From: an uncultured Sphingomonas sp. | Lineage (GTDB): Bacteria > Pseudomonadota > Alphaproteobacteria > Sphingomonadales > Sphingomonadaceae | Length of the DNA: 64,000 nt | Assembly: GCF_936927845.1 (NCBI RefSeq) | Contig: NZ_CAKZHV010000058.1 | Span: 62,001-126,000 of the forward strand | Reading direction: 5' to 3' | Part shown: positions 8,105 through 16,828 of the stretch, piece after piece | Layout: each line of letters starts with the position of its first letter | How positions within the stretch are numbered: position 1 is the stretch's first letter | Notes under the pieces: generated by a model | Told to the model about the DNA's origin: nothing | What the model saw: only the letters and a program-made list of their open reading frames with translations | The model's database searches: none | Position numbers and translations under genes: made by a program

Positions 8105-9454
8105 ATGACCGCTCACCCGCCCGTCGTCACCCGTTTCGCCCCCTCGCCGACCGGCCTGCTCCACGTCGGCAACGTGCGCGCGGCGCTGCACAATTGGATG
8201 TGGGCGAAGAAGCATGGCGGGCACTTCATCCTGCGCATCGACGACACCGATGCCGCGCGCAGCGAAGAACGGTTCGTCGACGCGATCCGCGCCGACCTCG
8301 CCTGGCTCGGGCTCCACCCCGACCGCGAGGAGCGGCAGTCGGCGCGCTTTGATCGCTACTTGGCGGTGTTCGAGGAACTGCGCAGCGCCGGGCGCATCTA
8401 TCCGGCGTACGAAAGCGCGCAGGAGCTCGATCTCAAGCGCAAGATCGCGCGGGGGCGGGGCTTGCCGCCGGTGTACGACCGCGCCGCGCTGGCGCTGACG
8501 GCCGAGGATCACGCGCGCTTCGAAGCGGAGGGCACGCGCCCGCACTGGCGCTTCCGGCTCGATCATGCCGCGCCGATCACCTGGGACGACCTCATCCGCG
8601 GGCCGCAGTCGTTCGACCCCGCTCAGTTGAGCGACCCCGTAATCCGTCGCGCCGACGGGTCGTGGCTCTACCTGCTGCCGAGCGCAATCGACGACGTGGA
8701 CATGGGCGTGACCCATGTCGTGCGCGGCGAGGACCATGTGTCGAACACCGCGCTGCAGCTCCAGATGTTCGACGCCATGGGGGCGGCGCACCCGCGCTTC
8801 GCGCACGAGGCGCTGCTGACCGGCAGCGAGGGCAAATTGTCCAAGCGATTGGGCGCGCTCGGCATGGACGAGCTGCGCGAGAGCGGGATCGAGCCCGCCG
8901 CGATCGTCTCGCTGCTCGCGCGGCTAGGCACCAGCGATCCGGTCGAGCCGATGGTCGACCCCGCGCCGCTGGTCGCCGCGTTCGACTTCGCGCATTTCGG
9001 CCGCGCACCGGCGCGCTTCGACGAGGCGGAGCTCGCGCAGGTCAACGCGCGCGTCGTCCATCAGCTCGATTACGACGCGGTCGCGGGTCGCCTGCCCGCG
9101 GGCATGGACAAGGGCGGCTGGGAGGCGGTGCGCCCCAACCTCCACACCGTCGCCGAGGCCGCCGACTGGTGGCACGTCGTCGAGGGGCCGATCCCGCCGG
9201 TGCCGGCGGGCGAAGACGCCGATTACCTCGCACAGGCCGCCGCCGCGGCGCGTGCGATCGACTGGGCGGGTGACCCTTGGCACGCGTTGACCAATGCGTT
9301 GAAGGCGCAGACCGGGCGCAAGGGCAAGGCGCTGTTCCTGCCGCTGCGCCGTGCGCTGACCGGGCGCGACCACGGCCCCGACATGGCGGCGCTGCTGCCG
9401 CTGATCGGGCAAGCGCGCAGTGTCGAGCGGCTGGAGGCGGCGGCAGCAGGCTGA
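8105..9454 (+). CDS. gltX: glutamate--tRNA ligase
   Basis: 449 residues of class I glutamyl-tRNA synthetase. It shows RFAPSPTGLLHVGN (HIGH-type motif HVGN), the editing/acceptor-binding region with DDTDAARSEERF, and the KMSKS-type loop KLSKRLG near residue 250. The C-terminal anticodon-binding region is present but short, giving a length below the usual 465-490. Alphaproteobacteria often carry two gltX copies, one charging both tRNA-Glu and tRNA-Gln; which type this is cannot be told here. It stands alone, 40 bp after the zinc-ribbon gene. Confidence 0.95.
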   Translation: MTAHPPVVTRFAPSPTGLLHVGNVRAALHNWMWAKKHGGHFILRIDDTDAARSEERFVDAIRADLAWLGLHPDREERQSARFDRYLAVFEELRSAGRIYPAYESAQELDLKRKIARGRGLPPVYDRAALALTAEDHARFEAEGTRPHWRFRLDHAAPITWDDLIRGPQSFDPAQLSDPVIRRADGSWLYLLPSAIDDVDMGVTHVVRGEDHVSNTALQLQMFDAMGAAHPRFAHEALLTGSEGKLSKRLGALGMDELRESGIEPAAIVSLLARLGTSDPVEPMVDPAPLVAAFDFAHFGRAPARFDEAELAQVNARVVHQLDYDAVAGRLPAGMDKGGWEAVRPNLHTVAEAADWWHVVEGPIPPVPAGEDADYLAQAAAAARAIDWAGDPWHALTNALKAQTGRKGKALFLPLRRALTGRDHGPDMAALLPLIGQARSVERLEAAAAG

Positions 9455-9511
9455 GTGGGCGCGGGTGAGGCGGGACTCGCACGCGTCATGCCCGCATCCT
9501 ATATCGGTTCC

Positions 9512-9859
9512 ATGCAATTTTTCAGCCGCATGTCTCCGGTGCGCGCCTACCGCGACCTTCGCTTCTTTCTCGCGCAGCGGCAGCCGTATGAATTGTGGTT
9601 TCTGGTGCTCGCGGTGACGATCACCAGCGTGCTGGTCTGGGCATTCGCGCACGATTCGTACTTCGAGAAGGAGTACAGGCCGAACATCATCTACGTGCAG
9701 CAATATCGCCTCGACCGCACCGACGCGGAGATCATCGCGCAACAGAAGCTCGACCAGCCGGCTATCGACGCCGCCAAGGCCAAGCAGGCCGCGCGCGAGG
9801 AGAAGATGCGGCAATCGTTCAAGAAGGTCGACGACGCGATGAATCGCCTCGGCATCTGA
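9512..9859 (+). CDS. hypothetical membrane-anchored protein, 115 aa
   Basis: The ATG at 9512 gives MQFFSRMSPVRAYRDLRFF; an upstream ATG at 9488 would add eight residues. There is a cytoplasmic basic N-terminus, one transmembrane helix (about residues 27-50, ELWFLVLAVTITSVLVWAF), and a periplasmic tail of charged helix containing QKLDQPAIDAAKAKQAAREEKM, likely coiled coil. I do not recognise a named family. It is seven bases before ribD and may be co-transcribed with the riboflavin genes, but nothing in the protein links it to that pathway. Confidence 0.65.
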   Translation: MQFFSRMSPVRAYRDLRFFLAQRQPYELWFLVLAVTITSVLVWAFAHDSYFEKEYRPNIIYVQQYRLDRTDAEIIAQQKLDQPAIDAAKAKQAAREEKMRQSFKKVDDAMNRLGI

Positions 9860-9866
9860 CCGACAC

Positions 9867-10835
9867 GTGATCCGCCCGTCCGCCGACGACGCGCGCCGGA
9901 TGGGCGTAGCACTCGCGCTCGCCGAACGGACGCGTGGGATGACCGCGCCCAATCCCAATGTCGGTTGCGTGATCGTCGCCGACGGCATGGTGGTTGGGCG
10001 TGGCTGGACTCAGCCGGGCGGGCGTCCGCACGCGGAGGCGATGGCGCTGGAGCAGGCGGGCGCGCGTGCTGCGGGCGCGACCGCTTACGTGACGCTGGAG
10101 CCGTGCGCGCATGTGTCGCCGCGTGGACCCGCGTGCAGCGATCTGCTGATCGCCGCCGGCGTCGCGCGCGTTGTTATCGCGCACTGCGACCCCGATCCGC
10201 GCACTGACGGCCAGGGAATCGCGCGGCTGCGTGCCGCCGGGATCACGGTCGAGGTCGGCATACGCGAGACCGAGGCGGCGCGTGTTATGGCGGGGTTCCT
10301 CACCCGTCGCGCCCGTTCGCGCCCGTTCGTGACACTCAAGCTCGCGCTGTCGCTCGACGGTGCCGCCGCGATGGCGGACGGGCGCAGCCAGTGGATCACC
10401 GGCGCGCAGGCACGCGTGCACGCCCACGTGGAGCGCGCGCGGCACGAGGCGATCCTGGTAGGGCGCGGCACGTGGGAGGCGGACCGCCCGCGGCTCGACG
10501 TGCGCCTCTCCGGCCTCGAACACCGTGCGCCCGAGCGGGTCGTGCTGTCGTCACAGCCGATCCCCGGCGTGCGGACGATCGCGCGTCCCGCCGAGATCGC
10601 CGGCCTCGCGGGCGATCACCTGCTGGTCGAGGGTGGCGCGCGCACCGCCGCCGCCTTTGTCGCTGACGATCTGGTCGACCGGCTGCTGATCTACCGCGCG
10701 CCGATCATCGTCGGCGGGGGGCGGACTCTGCCTGACATCGGTCTCGCCGACCTCAGCGACGCGCACGGACGCTGGCGGCTTCACGACGCGCGCGCGCTTG
10801 GCAGCGACCGCGTCGAGGTCTACGAGCGCGGCTGA
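9867..10835 (+). CDS. ribD: bifunctional riboflavin deaminase/reductase RibD
   Basis: 322 residues, GTG start at 9867. The N-terminal deaminase domain shows the zinc site: HAEAMAL (His and catalytic Glu) and EPCAHVSPRGPACSDLL (two Cys). The C-terminal reductase domain has KLALSLDGAAAMADGRSQWITG and LLVEGGARTAAAF. It deaminates and then reduces the pyrimidine product of GTP cyclohydrolase II. It is the first pathway gene of ribD-ribE-ribB-ribH, all closely spaced. No FMN riboswitch is visible upstream, so control is not evident. Confidence 0.95.
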   Translation: MIRPSADDARRMGVALALAERTRGMTAPNPNVGCVIVADGMVVGRGWTQPGGRPHAEAMALEQAGARAAGATAYVTLEPCAHVSPRGPACSDLLIAAGVARVVIAHCDPDPRTDGQGIARLRAAGITVEVGIRETEAARVMAGFLTRRARSRPFVTLKLALSLDGAAAMADGRSQWITGAQARVHAHVERARHEAILVGRGTWEADRPRLDVRLSGLEHRAPERVVLSSQPIPGVRTIARPAEIAGLAGDHLLVEGGARTAAAFVADDLVDRLLIYRAPIIVGGGRTLPDIGLADLSDAHGRWRLHDARALGSDRVEVYERG

Positions 10836-10843
10836 GAGGGCAT

Positions 10844-11450
10844 ATGTTCACCGGGATCATCTCCGACATCGGCACGGTCGAGCGCGTGGAGCGCGCCGGC
10901 GACACGCGCCTCCACATCGCGACCGCCTTTGACACCGACACCGTCGACCTGGGCGCGTCGATCGCCTGCTCGGGGGTGTGCCTGACCGTGGTCGACAAGG
11001 GCCAGCACGACGGCCGTCACTGGTTCGCGGTCGATGTCTCGGGTGAGACAATCAGCCGCACTGCCGAAGGACAGTGGCAGGAAGGCGCCGCGCTCAACCT
11101 CGAACGCGCGATGAAGCTGGGCGACGAGCTGGGCGGGCATATCGTGACCGGCCACGTCGACAGTATCGCCGAGGTGACCGAGGTCACGCCCGACGGTGAC
11201 TCGCGCCGCATCAGCATCCGCGTGCCCGCCGAGCTCGCGCCGTTCCTCGCGCCCAAGGGGTCGGTGACGGTCGATGGCGTGTCGCTGACGGTCAACACGG
11301 TCGAGGACGCGGACAACGGCTCCACCTTCACGATCAACCTTATCCCGCACACGCAGGCGGTGACGACGCTCGGCCGCCTCGCGCCCGGGCAATCGGTCAA
11401 CATCGAGATCGACGTCCTCGCCCGCTATCTCCAACGGATGGAGCATTACC

Positions 11451-11461
<11 letters not shown>
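10844..11461 (+). CDS. ribE: riboflavin synthase
   Basis: 205 residues with the twin lumazine-binding domains of riboflavin synthase: MFTGIISDIGTVE opens barrel one (ACSGVCLTV), and a second copy begins near LGGHIVTGHVDSIAEV with DGVSLTVN. The enzyme dismutates two 6,7-dimethyl-8-ribityllumazine molecules into riboflavin and a pyrimidine; it works as a trimer. It overlaps the next gene by 11 bp, consistent with coupled translation. Some naming schemes call this gene ribC. Confidence 0.95.
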
Positions 11462-12581
<1,120 letters not shown>

Positions 12582-12601
12582 TCCTCCCGGAGTTTACCAG
12601 C

Positions 12602-13021
12602 ATGGCGCATTTCCTCATCGTCGAGGCGCGGTTCTACGATCACCTGAACGATATGCTGGTCGCGGGCGCCGAGGCCGCGCTCAAGGCAGCAGGCCATAGC
12701 TGCGAGGTCGTGACCGTGCCCGGCGCGCTCGAGGTGCCCGGCGCGATCGCGCTGGCAGCGGAGACGGGGCGCTACGACGGGTTCGTAGGCTTGGGTGTCG
12801 TGATCCGCGGCGAGACCTATCATTTCGAGATCGTCTCGAACGAGAGCGCGCGCGGGATCATGGCACTGACGATGGATGGTATTCCGATCGGCAACGGCAT
12901 CCTCACCACCGAAAACGAGCAGCAGGCGATCGTCCGCGCCGACCCGGCGCAGCTCGACAAGGGCGGTGCTGCCGCCAAGGCGGCACTCGCCATGTTCGAC
13001 CTCAAGTCGCGGCTCGGCTGA
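12602..13021 (+). CDS. ribH: 6,7-dimethyl-8-ribityllumazine synthase
   Basis: 139 residues, lumazine synthase fold: IVEARFYDHLNDML at the N-terminus (W/F substrate-stacking site), the PGALEVPGAI loop, GVVIRGETYHFEIVSNES with the catalytic-region His, and IPIGNGILTTENEQQA. It joins the RibB and RibD products to make lumazine for RibE. It lies 20 bp after ribB with a CGGAG box. The short length is typical of the pentameric type of alphaproteobacteria rather than the icosahedral Bacillus type. Confidence 0.95.
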   Translation: MAHFLIVEARFYDHLNDMLVAGAEAALKAAGHSCEVVTVPGALEVPGAIALAAETGRYDGFVGLGVVIRGETYHFEIVSNESARGIMALTMDGIPIGNGILTTENEQQAIVRADPAQLDKGGAAAKAALAMFDLKSRLG

Positions 13022-13028
13022 CCGCCAC

Positions 13029-13526
13029 ATGGACATGCCGCCCACCCGCTTCCGCGTCGTGGAGCGTGGGCGGCGGCTGGAGGTGATCGACAGCGCGACG
13101 GGGCGGGCGGTCGGTGAGGGATCGCGCGCGACCCCGGCTGCCTCAGCCGGGCGCGTGCGCCGCGACGAGCGGCCGCTCCTGCTCGATCGGATCGTCGACG
13201 GCTGCACACCCATCGCGAGAAAGCCCGGCGGATTGCCTCGCGCGACGCGCTTCGACGGCACGGTCAGCTTCACGACCCGCGCTTTCTACGACGATCGCGC
13301 ACCGCGTACGGTCACGCTCGACCCGGCGCGCGCGACGATGCTGCGCTGGACGGCGTTCGCGATACTGCTCGTGCTGATCGTAACGCCCGCGCTGCTGCTG
13401 ATGCTAGCCTGGTCGAGCTTCCCGCTGCTGTTCGGGCTCGCCGCGGTCGCGTTCAATCCCAAGGTGCGCGTGCGGCTGCGCGCCGCCGTCACGTCGCTGA
13501 TCGATCGCTACGCCGATCCGGCGTGA
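13029..13526 (+). CDS. hypothetical membrane protein, 165 aa
   Basis: Start at ATG 13029, eight bases after the ribH stop; ATG 13035 is the alternative. The first 110 residues are soluble, basic and without recognised motifs. Two hydrophobic segments follow (about residues 110-130, TAFAILLVLIVTPALLLML, and 132-145, SFPLLFGLAAVAF), then a short basic tail. It ends the riboflavin transcription unit and is followed by a strong hairpin. No family recognised and no evidence that it transports flavins. Confidence 0.65.
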   Translation: MDMPPTRFRVVERGRRLEVIDSATGRAVGEGSRATPAASAGRVRRDERPLLLDRIVDGCTPIARKPGGLPRATRFDGTVSFTTRAFYDDRAPRTVTLDPARATMLRWTAFAILLVLIVTPALLLMLAWSSFPLLFGLAAVAFNPKVRVRLRAAVTSLIDRYADPA

Positions 13527-13530
13527 AGTG

Positions 13531-13554
13531 CCCCGCCGCGCATGTGCGGCGGGG
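13531..13554. terminator. hairpin terminator between convergent genes
   Basis: A perfect 9-bp inverted repeat, CCCCGCCGC at 13531-13539 and GCGGCGGGG at 13546-13554, with a 6-base loop. It lies between the end of the riboflavin operon region and the convergent oxidoreductase gene. No T-run follows on either strand, so it may act bidirectionally by structure or with Rho, or protect mRNA ends. Confidence 0.6.
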
Positions 13555-13562
13555 CGGCATGG

Positions 13563-14645
13563 TTACGCGTCCGCGCGCTCCAATGCGGGATAGTCGACGT
13601 ATCCTTCGGGTCCCGACGTGTAGAAGGTCTTCGGATTGGGCTTGTTGAAGCCGGCCCCGCTGCGGAAACGCTCGACCAGATCGGGGTTGGCGATCCACAA
13701 CCGGCCCCAGGCGATCGCGTCGGCGACGCCCGAATCCAGATCGGCCTGCCCGGCTTCCTGCGTGTAATCCTGGTTGAGCACCAGCGGCCCGGTGAAGACC
13801 TCGCGGATCTTCGGGCTGAGCTTGGGCACGTCGGTGGTGCCGAACGTCCCCTCGGCGCCGACCTCGCGCAATTCGAGGAAGCCGATGCCCAGATCGTTCA
13901 GCGCCTTGGCCGCGGGAACGAACACCGCCTCAGGGTTGCTGTCGTCCGCGCCCTGCGTCTCGCCGTTGGGTGACAGGCGGATCGAGGTACGGCCGGCGCC
14001 GACCTCGGCGATCACGCGCTCGGTCACTTCGCGCATCAGGCGGATGCGGTTCTCAGGGCTGCCGCCGTATTCGTCGGTGCGGTCGTTGGTGTTGTCGCGC
14101 AGAAATTGGTCGATCAGATAGCCGTTGGCGCCGTGGATCTGCACGCCGTCGAATCCGGCGGCGATCGCGTTGCGCGCGGCGGTGCCGTAATCGTCGATGG
14201 TGGTGCGGATCTCATCCACCGACAGTGCGCGCGGCGTGTCGTACGGGTTCTTCGCGGGATCGGGATCGTGATAAGGCGCGCGCTTGGTCGAGGACGACAC
14301 CGACTGGATGCCGGTCACGTCGGGACGCGCGAGCCGACCCATGTGCCAGAGCTGCGCAACGATGCGCCCGCCCGCCTCGTGCACCGCCGCGGTCACCGGC
14401 TTCCACGCCTCGACCTGCTCGTTGCGCCACAGCCCCGGCGTGCTCGGCCAGCCGAGCCCCTGCCGGCTGATCCCCGTCGCTTCCGAGATGATGAGGCCGG
14501 CGGACGCGCGCTGGCGGTAATATTCGATCATCAGATCGGTCGGCACATGGTCCTTGGTCGCGCGCGAGCGGGTCAGCGGCGCCATGAGGATGCGATTGGG
14601 CGCGTCGATCGCGCCGAGTGTGATGGGGTCGAACAGGCTGGGCAT
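13563..14645 (-). CDS. alkene reductase, Old Yellow Enzyme family
   Basis: 360 residues from the ATG at 14645 (AAAGG box upstream; an ATG at 14666 would add seven residues). A classic OYE FMN barrel: MPSLFDPITLGAIDAPNRILMAPLTR at the start, QLWHMGRLARPD, the substrate-site pair in HGANGYLIDQFLRD (His and Asn), GGSPENRIRL, and SVSSSTKRAPY. The enzyme reduces activated C=C bonds with NAD(P)H. Members such as NemA also reduce nitro compounds; the physiological substrate is unknown. Monocistronic, divergent from the EamA transporter. Confidence 0.92.
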   Translation of the reverse strand: MPSLFDPITLGAIDAPNRILMAPLTRSRATKDHVPTDLMIEYYRQRASAGLIISEATGISRQGLGWPSTPGLWRNEQVEAWKPVTAAVHEAGGRIVAQLWHMGRLARPDVTGIQSVSSSTKRAPYHDPDPAKNPYDTPRALSVDEIRTTIDDYGTAARNAIAAGFDGVQIHGANGYLIDQFLRDNTNDRTDEYGGSPENRIRLMREVTERVIAEVGAGRTSIRLSPNGETQGADDSNPEAVFVPAAKALNDLGIGFLELREVGAEGTFGTTDVPKLSPKIREVFTGPLVLNQDYTQEAGQADLDSGVADAIAWGRLWIANPDLVERFRSGAGFNKPNPKTFYTSGPEGYVDYPALERADA

Positions 14646-14708
14646 TCGATGGCCTTTCCGTTTCATTCAGCTACCTGACGCCGCACACATAGGACGCTAA
14701 GGGGCGCC

Positions 14709-15767
14709 ATGCACCAGAGCGCGCACCCAAGAAATGCTTCGCCGCCGCCAAGCGCGCTCGTCGGGAACGAGGTTCCACCCGCGGGTGCCGAGCCGAATGC
14801 GGTGGCGATCCCCATTCCCGGTCCGATGCCGCTGGGTAACGGCAAGAGCGGCCACGCGGGCGAGGGCGCGCCCGCGCTGCCGCTGCTCGCGGTCGTGGTC
14901 GCCAACGTCGCGCTCGCGTTCGGGCCGTGGTTCGTGCGGCTGGCCGATACCGGCCCGGTCGCCGCCGCCTTCTGGCGCATGGCGCTCGCGCTGCCGCTGA
15001 TCGTCATGCTCGCGATCGCGAGCGGCACCCGCGTTGCAGCACTGCGGCTGCCGGGCAAGATGTGGGTGTTGCTCGCACTCGCCGGCGTCGCCTTCGCGAT
15101 GGACCTGGGTAGCTGGCACGTCGGCATCCTGCAGACGACGCTCGCCAACGCGACGCTGTTCGGCAATTCGGCGACCTTCATTTTTCCGATCTACGGCTTC
15201 GTCGTTGCGCGCAATTGGCCGACGCGGACGCAAGGATTGGCGCTGCTGCTCGCTGCACTCGGCGCCGGATTGCTGATGGGGCGGTCGTACCAGCTCGATC
15301 CGCGTCACTTGGTCGGCGATCTGCTGTGCGTGCTCGCGGGCGTGCTCTACGCGGTGTATTTCGTGCTGATGTCGGGGGTGCGTCGCACGATGGCGCCGTG
15401 GCCCGCACTCGCGCTCTCTTCACTCGCCGCGCTCGTGCCGCTGCTCGCCATCGCGCTCGCGCTGGGCGAGCGCGTGGTGCCGGGCGACTGGTGGCCGCTG
15501 GTTGGGCTCGCGCTCGTCAGCCAGGTGGTGGGGCAGGGCTGCATGATCTACGCGCTCGGCAAATTGAGCCCGCTCGTGATCGGGCTCGCGCTGCTGCTCC
15601 AGCCGGTGGTCGCGGCGACGATCGGCTGGGTCGTTTACGGCGAGTCGCTCGGCGCGCCCGACCTGTTCGGTGCCGCGATGGTGGCGGTAGCGCTGGTGCT
15701 GGTGCGTCGCAGTCCCCAAGTGATAAAGACCGCGGCCGAGCCGCGAGCGGCAGACGAGGTGCGGTAA
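14709..15767 (+). CDS. EamA/DMT family transporter
   Basis: 352 residues with about ten transmembrane helices in two EamA repeats (first from LPLLAVVVANVALAF, second from HLVGDLLCVLAGVLYAVYF). The N-terminal 55 residues before the first helix are polar, Pro-rich and unusual for the family, so the true start could be an internal ATG at 14826. DMT exporters move amino acids, metabolites or drugs; substrate unknown. Its TAATG junction overlaps the next gene by one base, so the two are co-translated. Confidence 0.87.
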   Translation: MHQSAHPRNASPPPSALVGNEVPPAGAEPNAVAIPIPGPMPLGNGKSGHAGEGAPALPLLAVVVANVALAFGPWFVRLADTGPVAAAFWRMALALPLIVMLAIASGTRVAALRLPGKMWVLLALAGVAFAMDLGSWHVGILQTTLANATLFGNSATFIFPIYGFVVARNWPTRTQGLALLLAALGAGLLMGRSYQLDPRHLVGDLLCVLAGVLYAVYFVLMSGVRRTMAPWPALALSSLAALVPLLAIALALGERVVPGDWWPLVGLALVSQVVGQGCMIYALGKLSPLVIGLALLLQPVVAATIGWVVYGESLGAPDLFGAAMVAVALVLVRRSPQVIKTAAEPRAADEVR

Positions 15768-16468
15768 TGACCGATACGATCGCGAACACGACCGGCAGCA
15801 CGGCAGCGGCGCACGACCCTGCCGACCTGACACTCGACGAAATCCGCCAGCAGCTCGCCCCCGCGATCGCCAGCAACGCCGCGTTCGACGGCTGGGGCGA
15901 CGAGGCACGCGACTATGCCGCCGAGGGCGCGGGCATTGACCGCGACGTCGCCAGACTGGCGTTCGAGGGCGGTGCGCCGGCGATGATCGATGCCTGGTTC
16001 GACCATGTCGACGCCGAGATGGCGGTGCGCCTCCCTGCCGAGACGCTCGCCGGCATGAAGATTCGTCAGCGTATCACCGCGCTGATCGAGACGCGGCTCG
16101 ACATCCTGTCACCCGATCGCGAGTCGCTGCGCCGCGCGATCGCGATTCTGGCACTTCCCACCAACGTGGCGCGTGCCGCGCGGCTCGGCTGGCGCAGCGC
16201 CGACCGGATGTGGCGGCTCGCGGGCGACACCGCGACCGACTACAACCATTATACCAAGCGCGCAATGCTGCTCGCCACCTACGCCGCGACGATCACCGTC
16301 TTCCTCGACGACGACAGCGAGGGTCATGCCGAGACGCGCGCGTTCCTCGCGCGGCGGATCGACGACATCATGGCGATCGAGAAGGCGAAAGCGAGCGCCA
16401 CTGCGCGCACGCGCTACCGCCCCAGCCTGTCGCGCTTCGTCGGGCGGCTGCGTTATCCGGTCGCATGA
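15767..16468 (+). CDS. COQ9 family protein (ubiquinone biosynthesis)
   Basis: 233 residues, ATG overlapping the stop of the transporter gene. It has the COQ9 layout: a TetR-like helical N-terminus (LTLDEIRQQLAPAIASNAAFDGWGDEA, IDRDVARLAF), then the conserved middle IRQRITALIETRL and SADRMWRLAGDTATDYNHYTKR, followed by AMLLATYAATITVFLDDDSE. COQ9 is a lipid-binding protein that presents quinone intermediates to the Coq7 hydroxylase; in alphaproteobacteria it is predicted to serve ubiquinone synthesis at the inner membrane. Co-transcription with an exporter has no obvious meaning. Confidence 0.9.
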   Translation: MTDTIANTTGSTAAAHDPADLTLDEIRQQLAPAIASNAAFDGWGDEARDYAAEGAGIDRDVARLAFEGGAPAMIDAWFDHVDAEMAVRLPAETLAGMKIRQRITALIETRLDILSPDRESLRRAIAILALPTNVARAARLGWRSADRMWRLAGDTATDYNHYTKRAMLLATYAATITVFLDDDSEGHAETRAFLARRIDDIMAIEKAKASATARTRYRPSLSRFVGRLRYPVA

Positions 16469-16493
16469 CGCGCTGTCATGCGATGTGCTGCGC

Positions 16494-16515
16494 GAGTTAT
16501 TGATAATCAATCGCA
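16494..16515. promoter_or_regulatory. candidate Fur box upstream of feoAB
   Basis: A near-perfect palindrome, ATTGAT-A-ATCAAT at 16499-16511, inside GAGTTATTGATAATCAATCGC, resembles the alphaproteobacterial Fur operator (GATAAT-type hexamers). It stands about 24 bp before the feoA GTG, where a bound repressor would block transcription. Iron-responsive control of feoAB by Fur is well established in other bacteria; here it is inferred from position and sequence. Confidence 0.6.
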
Positions 16516-16534
16516 GACCGCTTATAACGCAGGT

Positions 16535-16798
16535 GTGACCGCGAACCTCAACCTCGAAACCCTCCCGCGCCACCAGGCCGCGACCGTCGATTCGATCGAG
16601 TGGACGCGGCTCGCGACGCCCGAGGCGCGGCGGCTGCGCGAGCTGGGGTTCGACGCGGGCGTCTCGATCGAGGTGCTGCACCGCGCGCGCTTCGGTGGCG
16701 GGCCGATCGCCTGCCGCATCGGGCGCATGACGGTGGCGCTGCGCCGCGCGGTCGCGGGTGCGGTGCGCGTCTCGCTCGACCCGCTGCCCGCCGAGTGA
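16535..16798 (+). CDS. feoA: FeoA family protein
   Basis: 87 residues from a GTG at 16535. The SH3-like FeoA fold is visible: RRLRELGFDAGVSIEVLHRARFGGGPIACRIGRMTVALRRAVAGAVRV, with the typical 'ELGF..G' turn and the final ALR..A. FeoA is a small cytosolic partner of the ferrous iron transporter FeoB. The first 25 residues are less typical, so a later start is possible, but no better start codon is visible. It lies 30 bp before feoB and directly behind the Fur-like site. Confidence 0.88.
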   Translation: MTANLNLETLPRHQAATVDSIEWTRLATPEARRLRELGFDAGVSIEVLHRARFGGGPIACRIGRMTVALRRAVAGAVRVSLDPLPAE

Positions 16799-16828
16799 CC
16801 GCGCGCGTTTCGAGAAACGCCGGCTGAC

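Noticed and set aside
9455..9866. possible FMN riboswitch before ribD
   Set aside because: The region is coding for a small membrane protein and shows none of the conserved RFN stems.
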